Assembly (NCBI GenBank): GCA_037178855.1
Contig: JASJZC010000006.1
Span: forward strand, 8,412,501 to 8,476,500
Length of the DNA stretch: 64,000 nt
From: Oscheius sp. JU75
Lineage: Eukaryota; Nematoda; Chromadorea; Rhabditida; Rhabditidae
Direction: 5' to 3'
The position numbers and the translations under genes are program-made. Below the pieces are notes generated by a model. The model was not told the origin of the DNA, searched no databases, and saw nothing but the letters and a program-made list of their open reading frames with translations. Position 1 is the first letter of the stretch, and every line of letters begins with the position of its first letter. This document shows positions 59,369-64,000 of this stretch, one piece after another.

Positions 59369-60740
59369 TTAAAAATCAGTATTTCGCCTCGTTTTCCTCG
59401 ACAACTCAAACTTTTCATCGTAGAAATGATTGATTTGGTCGAAATGATCGTTAAGCGACAGCGGCACGTTGACTACTGAAGTCTTCTGTCTCCTCAATTT
59501 GACCATAATAATCAAAGGCATGAACAGGCCGTACAGGTACGACTGGAAGAAAACGAGCTCGACCCAGACAGCCGTATCGAATCTATTTCTGTCGGGCACG
59601 AATACTGGGAAAAGAACGAAACAGCCGAACTGAAGGAGATTGAGGAAGAAATGGGTACCAAAACATGGTAAAAGGGCATCCATTATTTTCTTGTTCTCTG
59701 CTAGCTGAAAAAGAAAAGTTAGTAGGAACAGGAATACGTTAGTTACCTGATATTTTTTGCTGAGATTAGCGTTGGGTTTCACCTTGGCACCGCATTTGTT
59801 ATACAAAAGAGTTGTCGCGAATAGTATCAAGGTGAATATTTCGAAGAATAGGTAGAATCGGCGCAGCCACTAAAAACTTTCTTTTTATCTACAAATAAGC
59901 AAAGGTTTTCGCAATGTTCAGAGGACAAAACAGAAAAGTTGACTAGAAAGGCAGAATGACCAAATGGACAATTTTTTTGAACTTAGTTTAATTTTATAAA
60001 CTGATAATTGAATCGCTCGAAAGCCTGCGCGATTTGTGCCGCAAAGGTTCGAAGTGTGAGGAAATATTTTTTTACCTCGATAGGCTCAGCATTGCCTTTC
60101 GTCGTTACCGTGCTGAGAATCTGGCTGTCCGACCAATCTGCGCGAATCAGCACTAGATAAATCCATGACCCTCCATTTATGAGTGTCTGGAAATTTTGTC
60201 GGCAAAAAATGAAACCTTACTGAAGCTATGGTAAGGCTGAGACCCAAATGGTTTTTCTTAGATTTTTCTATAAAGGTCGGTGCTACGGTCGCAATGAGCC
60301 TCTCGAGAAAAATTATGACAATTGAGACTGTTTGGAAAGTGGCTCCGATTCCAGGAATAGCTCGAAGGGTTAGTCCAATTTTGGCGGGAAGCACATATGA
60401 GCAGGGATCATCGTGGTGTATTGAAAACCTAAATTCATTTGTAAGATTTAACGTGGGATGTACCTGATAAAATCGAAAATATACACAATTAGGAAGCCGG
60501 CCGGAACCTCGATTGTCCAGAACATGTGGTTCAAGAATAGGACTTTAGTGGAAGGCGAAGGCATCCATCGCATCGTCTGAGACACATTTACAACCAAAAA
60601 TATAGAAATTCCACCTTTTTCATGAGAAACAACGAGCTGATGATAACGCAGATAAGACACAGGCTAGCCTTCAAAGCAAGTCCTAGCCGGAAAACTTTGC
60701 TCTGTGCGAAGACGGCAGCTTCCTGGCAAAGAGGATCCAT
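59369..60740 (-). CDS. nematode serpentine (7TM) chemoreceptor-like protein
   Basis: Six exons (60615..60740, 60464..60576, 60221..60428, 60076..60186, 59747..59869, 59369..59704) give 338 residues, a normal length for nematode serpentine receptors. About seven hydrophobic segments follow one another, including LGLALKASLCLICVIISSLF, VPAGFLIVYIFDFI and FFLNLLQFGCFVLFPVF. After TM3 the sequence reads VIIFLERLIATVAPTFIEKS, resembling the conserved E-R-x-x-A-T site at the end of TM3 in the Sra superfamily (Sra, Srab, Sre). The C-terminal tail is short and charged. Such receptors usually sit in sensory cilia and bind environmental ligands. The exact subfamily cannot be settled by eye. Confidence 0.75.
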
Positions 60741-63235
60741 GTGCGTGTAGCTCTAGGTTAAAGTATACTTCTTGTAATTAAACATCCTCCAAGAGCAATT
60801 TTGACTAATTGAGCTTACAAACTATCGGTCTAAGTGCGATCAAAATATGCAATAAGAAGAAAGATGACAATCTGCGTCAGAGGTCATAGCTAAAGGGAGC
60901 CGAGTTAAATCCTCCACTTGGGGAACAGCTGGTTCTCACGCATATTTGGCGAGTGTTTTGCAGCAAAAGCCCGCAAAAGGAAGAAGATCAGTAACGATAA
61001 AATGGAGTCATTAGCTATGATACTCTGCGGAAAATTCTTTGATCATGACATTTAGCGGGAACTGATTCGTTTTGTGTTGTTTCCAGCTATTCTTATGTTA
61101 CGTAGGGGAACCTAATGAAAGAGCAAAGGTTTTAGTATTCGTAGCATGATTCGGCCACGTTTCATCAAAAGAGACGAGAGGCTGAAAAGGGGTTGACTCT
61201 GCTTGCAAATTGCTACCTCGGAGGGGCACATGTGCAACAATGAAAAAGTGCACTCTAAGCACAATTGGGCGATACAAATGATTGTGGGACTTCAGAATAT
61301 AGACTAGACTTCCGGGACCGGCTTGATGAGCCATATGAATGACATCCTAACATATTAACGATGTTCACGAGCGACCAATTTGAATACATATGCGCTCATG
61401 ATCAAGCCGTAACACAATTTTCTGATACTAGAGTACAAAAATGGATAATGAGACACGGGTAGCCAGGCTTGGGCACCGTGACTCTCGACGACAGATGTGT
61501 TAATCACATGTTTTCAGGAGGATTCTCGTGTTTGTTTGAGAAGGTCATACATCAAGATATCAATTTCAGGCAGAAAATGATGACAGATTACTCAAATCGT
61601 CTAGTTGAATCAGCTAGGAAGCGTGAAAATAATACAAGGAAGTGATCGGAATTTATTGAATGAAGTCTGCAACCTATATTTTAGTATTTGTCTTGAGAAA
61701 GAGTGTGGAGTTACACATATTGCAAGTTTTCACAGCGGTGTTTCATGATTGCTTTTTGCCGAGATGCACAAATTTTCTGTACTCCTGTTAATGTTTCGCT
61801 GTACAGGGAAAAACTTGCAATATGTGTAACTCCACACTCTTTCATCGGACAAAAAATTGCTACGTTTGGGAATTGAATGACTTCTTGCACTTTCGGATCT
61901 TGTTCTACGGCTAAAGATCGGCATTTAAAGAGGTCACAGCTGTTTTCATTACCTGAAATCAACAGTTTAAAAAAAAATTCTAAGAATGGGAAACTTATTG
62001 GCTTGTTGTGGAAGACTAAAAGTTGAATGCTACGCATCCCTTGGTTCTTTGCTCCAATCCGCATTCCCAATCCTACATTTCATTGCGGATGAATCAGCAT
62101 TTTGGGCTTCCATAATAACGAGGAAACCTTATGCCGAGCCGACAGTTGTTCTTCTCACAAAAGCTCCTCTTATTACGGCCACCCGCTGAGTTGGTCCATT
62201 CACGACTTTTCAGTCACTGATCTCGGGGTGACAGCTGTCCTGCGTTCTCGACGCTAAATTAGATCCAGTGCTACCTATTTGCGAATGCATGGTAACGACT
62301 CCCTCTCTCAGCTACATACTGCTCAGCATCTCAAGAATCCAATTTCCTGTTGGCGGAAGGGTGAAGAGAACTGGTCATCTTCCTCAGCTGCTTGTTGTCT
62401 AGGATCCACTAGAATATTTTCTCGTCGTATTCAACCCCCTTATTGTCTCAAATTTCGTTTTCTGGTCAATTAGCTCCAATCTCTCACAACGTATTCCAAC
62501 TGATTCTATTATTGGCATCTCTTCTTGGAAACGAAGCGGTGTGGATGTTGTGATGACTCCTCTCTGAAATGTTGTCTATCTTCACACAAAATTAGATGTC
62601 TTTTCCAAGCATAGGTGTTGCTGCACCTTTTAACTCTTTGCTCAAGCCCTCCTTATCAGCATATCTGTATCACCTTTCCTTTGGTCGGCCATATCCTCCC
62701 CTTCTACTACACATTATTTTTGCAGCTCGTCCACTTGTTTTCCCACTTTCTTCTACCCTTTCTTCGTCAAGAGTCAATGGAAAATGAGGAGTATTCAGAG
62801 GAGGGCAGGTATGAAAGAATCGGTAAAAAGTTCAAAACTCAAATTTAATTGCGCGCCCTTTCAATGCTATACAAATGTTCTGTTGTCCCTGTTCCTTAGG
62901 TTCTCGCAGCTTTCCAATTTCTGTGTTTCTTCTCGCAGAATATTGTCTGGAACCGCCTGCCTACATATTCACACACTCCGGTAGTTGGAAATGTTCGTCC
63001 GCAACTGCGTACACGTATTTTTCCGACTCAAATCTACAGGAAGATTACTGTAAAGTTCATTAAAATTTTCTGTTCGTCATCGAGTCCATCAATTCGCGCT
63101 CTCTTTTTGGTCTCTTTTAGTCGCTAAACAGGCACAAAACGCTGATTTATCGACTACCATCAACCGCATTGTGATTTTTTGTCTTTTTACCAAGCTAAAT
63201 GACTCGATCTTATCTCCGATTTCAGGGCCAGCCAC
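60741..63235. other. 2.5-kb stretch without a confident gene
   Basis: A perfect 34-bp inverted repeat at 61697..61843 is the only clear feature. A 119-codon minus frame over it is probably chance, as part of it is made by the repeat arms. Between 62280 and 63200 the sequence is rich in CTTTTC/TTCTC runs, upstream of the glycosyltransferase gene. Confidence 0.5.
61697..61843. repeat. perfect 34-bp inverted repeat with a 79-bp loop
   Basis: GAAAGAGTGTGGAGTTACAC and the next 14 bases (61697..61730) return exactly as reverse complement at 61810..61843. Within the loop, CACAGCG and CGCTGTA continue the pairing with gaps. Confidence 0.85.
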
Positions 63236-63949
63236 ATGAGCGATTATGCGATCAAAGCCCGGTTTCGACGATACTTCATATACCCGATGCTGAGACCGAA
63301 AACCAGGGAACTAATTGCCATCGTCTGCTGCGCCGTCTTCCTCGCCACAATCTATGTTTACGGGTTCAGCCAAGCTGTCAGTATCTTTGATAAAATTTTG
63401 CAATTATATGATTTTAGGAGGTAGAAACCGCGGTGATCTCTTCAGATTCCTTTTTACTGGCCATTGAAGAGGAGCCAAAAGTACAAGAAATCGTCCAGTC
63501 CCTAAATGTAACAACTTTTGCCGAGTTCTGACTATTTCCTCGACTTCAGAATAACGAAACAGTTGCCGGAGTCTTAATAATTTGTGCAGCTCGACCAGCA
63601 GCCATCAGGAATCACTTGAAACAAGTTCTAGAGTCAGTTTTTAGTCATTTTCTTTAAAATTTTCTAAAAATTTAGATTGCGGACCTCGCACAGTGAGTTC
63701 CCGATCACGGTCTCACAGGATGGCAATAATAATGAGGTGAAAGAGAGCGTCATCGGTCTGCCGAAAGAAAAAAACGTCCGTTTTTGGAGGGTAATCTGGT
63801 TTTTTTGGCCAAGTTTGATGGTCGTTTCCAGCACGAGCGAGAAACAGCAGTTCGCTCGAAAACCTACCAATATATTGCCGCCCATTACAAATGGGCCCTG
63901 GACAAGATGTTCAAGGAGAACAGCTACGAGTATGTGATTGTGACAGAAG
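63236..63949 (+). CDS. alpha-1,3-mannosyl-glycoprotein 2-beta-N-acetylglucosaminyltransferase (GnT-I), 5' part
   Basis: GnT-I adds the first GlcNAc to Man5 N-glycans in the Golgi and opens the way to complex and paucimannose glycans. Exons 63236..63376, 63418..63507, 63550..63632, 63676..63790 and 63832..63949 are in frame and give 182 residues; a donor at 63950 leads out of the window. A type II membrane anchor (ELIAIVCCAVFLATIYVYGF) follows a short basic cytosolic part. The catalytic domain begins GVLIICAARPAAIRNHLKQV, then FPITVSQDGNN, QYIAAHYKWALDKMF and YEYVIVTE, just before the metal-binding acidic motif that should be in the next exon. The ATG lies 11 bases after TTTCAG, a likely trans-splice site. 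It corresponds to one of the nematode gly-12/13/14 genes; which one is not decided. Confidence 0.88.
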
Positions 63950-64000
63950 GTTGGTTTTTTTCATTTGGACAGGTAGCTTTACGTTTAAACTGCGTAGCAG

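Noticed and set aside
61711-62070. 119-codon minus-strand frame
   Set aside because: Much of it is encoded by the two arms of the inverted repeat, and the rest has no motif.

Overview
The window reads as nuclear DNA of a nematode. Coding exons are split by very short GT-AG introns, typically 34-45 nt. Acceptors match the TTTCAG-type nematode consensus. Recognisable genes include nematode-restricted or nematode-style families: a GOB-1-type trehalose-6-phosphatase, a serpentine chemoreceptor-like 7TM protein, a C-tripleX cysteine-rich secreted protein, and orthologues close to C. elegans CAL-1, AAK-2 and the theta-type diacylglycerol kinase. I cannot name the species. All gene models are hand-spliced from the sequence, with reading phase checked across junctions.

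Layout, left to right: the N-terminal part of a theta-type diacylglycerol kinase leaves the left edge (-). After 4 kb without a gene come a tail-anchored membrane protein (+), the trehalose phosphatase (-), and a closely spaced F-box gene and serine carboxypeptidase (both +, 125 nt apart, possibly one operon). Next are a calmodulin-like CAL-1 (-), an F-box/leucine-rich protein (-), tRNA pseudouridine synthase PUS1 (-), a Y-box/cold-shock protein (+), a 129-aa protein of unknown function (-), and a divergent eIF5A-like protein without the hypusine loop (-). A Ly6-like GPI-anchored protein (+), a monocarboxylate transporter (-), AMPK catalytic subunit (-) and cytosolic aspartate aminotransferase (+) follow. 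The right third holds an isolated, frameshifted neuroligin-like exon, a Ran-binding domain gene (+), the cysteine-rich secreted protein (+) with a small ORF behind it, two 150-aa paralogues (-), a 7TM receptor (-) and the 5' part of N-acetylglucosaminyltransferase I (+), which leaves the right edge.

The genes are mostly housekeeping or signalling loci with no shared pathway. I do not see a gene cluster that forms a new system. What the gene models do not explain is mobile and repeated DNA: short tRNA-derived elements with A- and B-box-like motifs, many of them inside introns; a small inverted-repeat (MITE-like) family with termini reading TGCGCACCAACT; a dispersed repeat shared by 22.5 and 58.1 kb; GACA/GTCT-rich simple sequence; and isolated exon-like pieces. 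The most unusual coding features are the eIF5A-like protein, an apparent 17-nt intron, two GC-AG introns, and the neuroligin-like fragment next to a Ran-binding domain.
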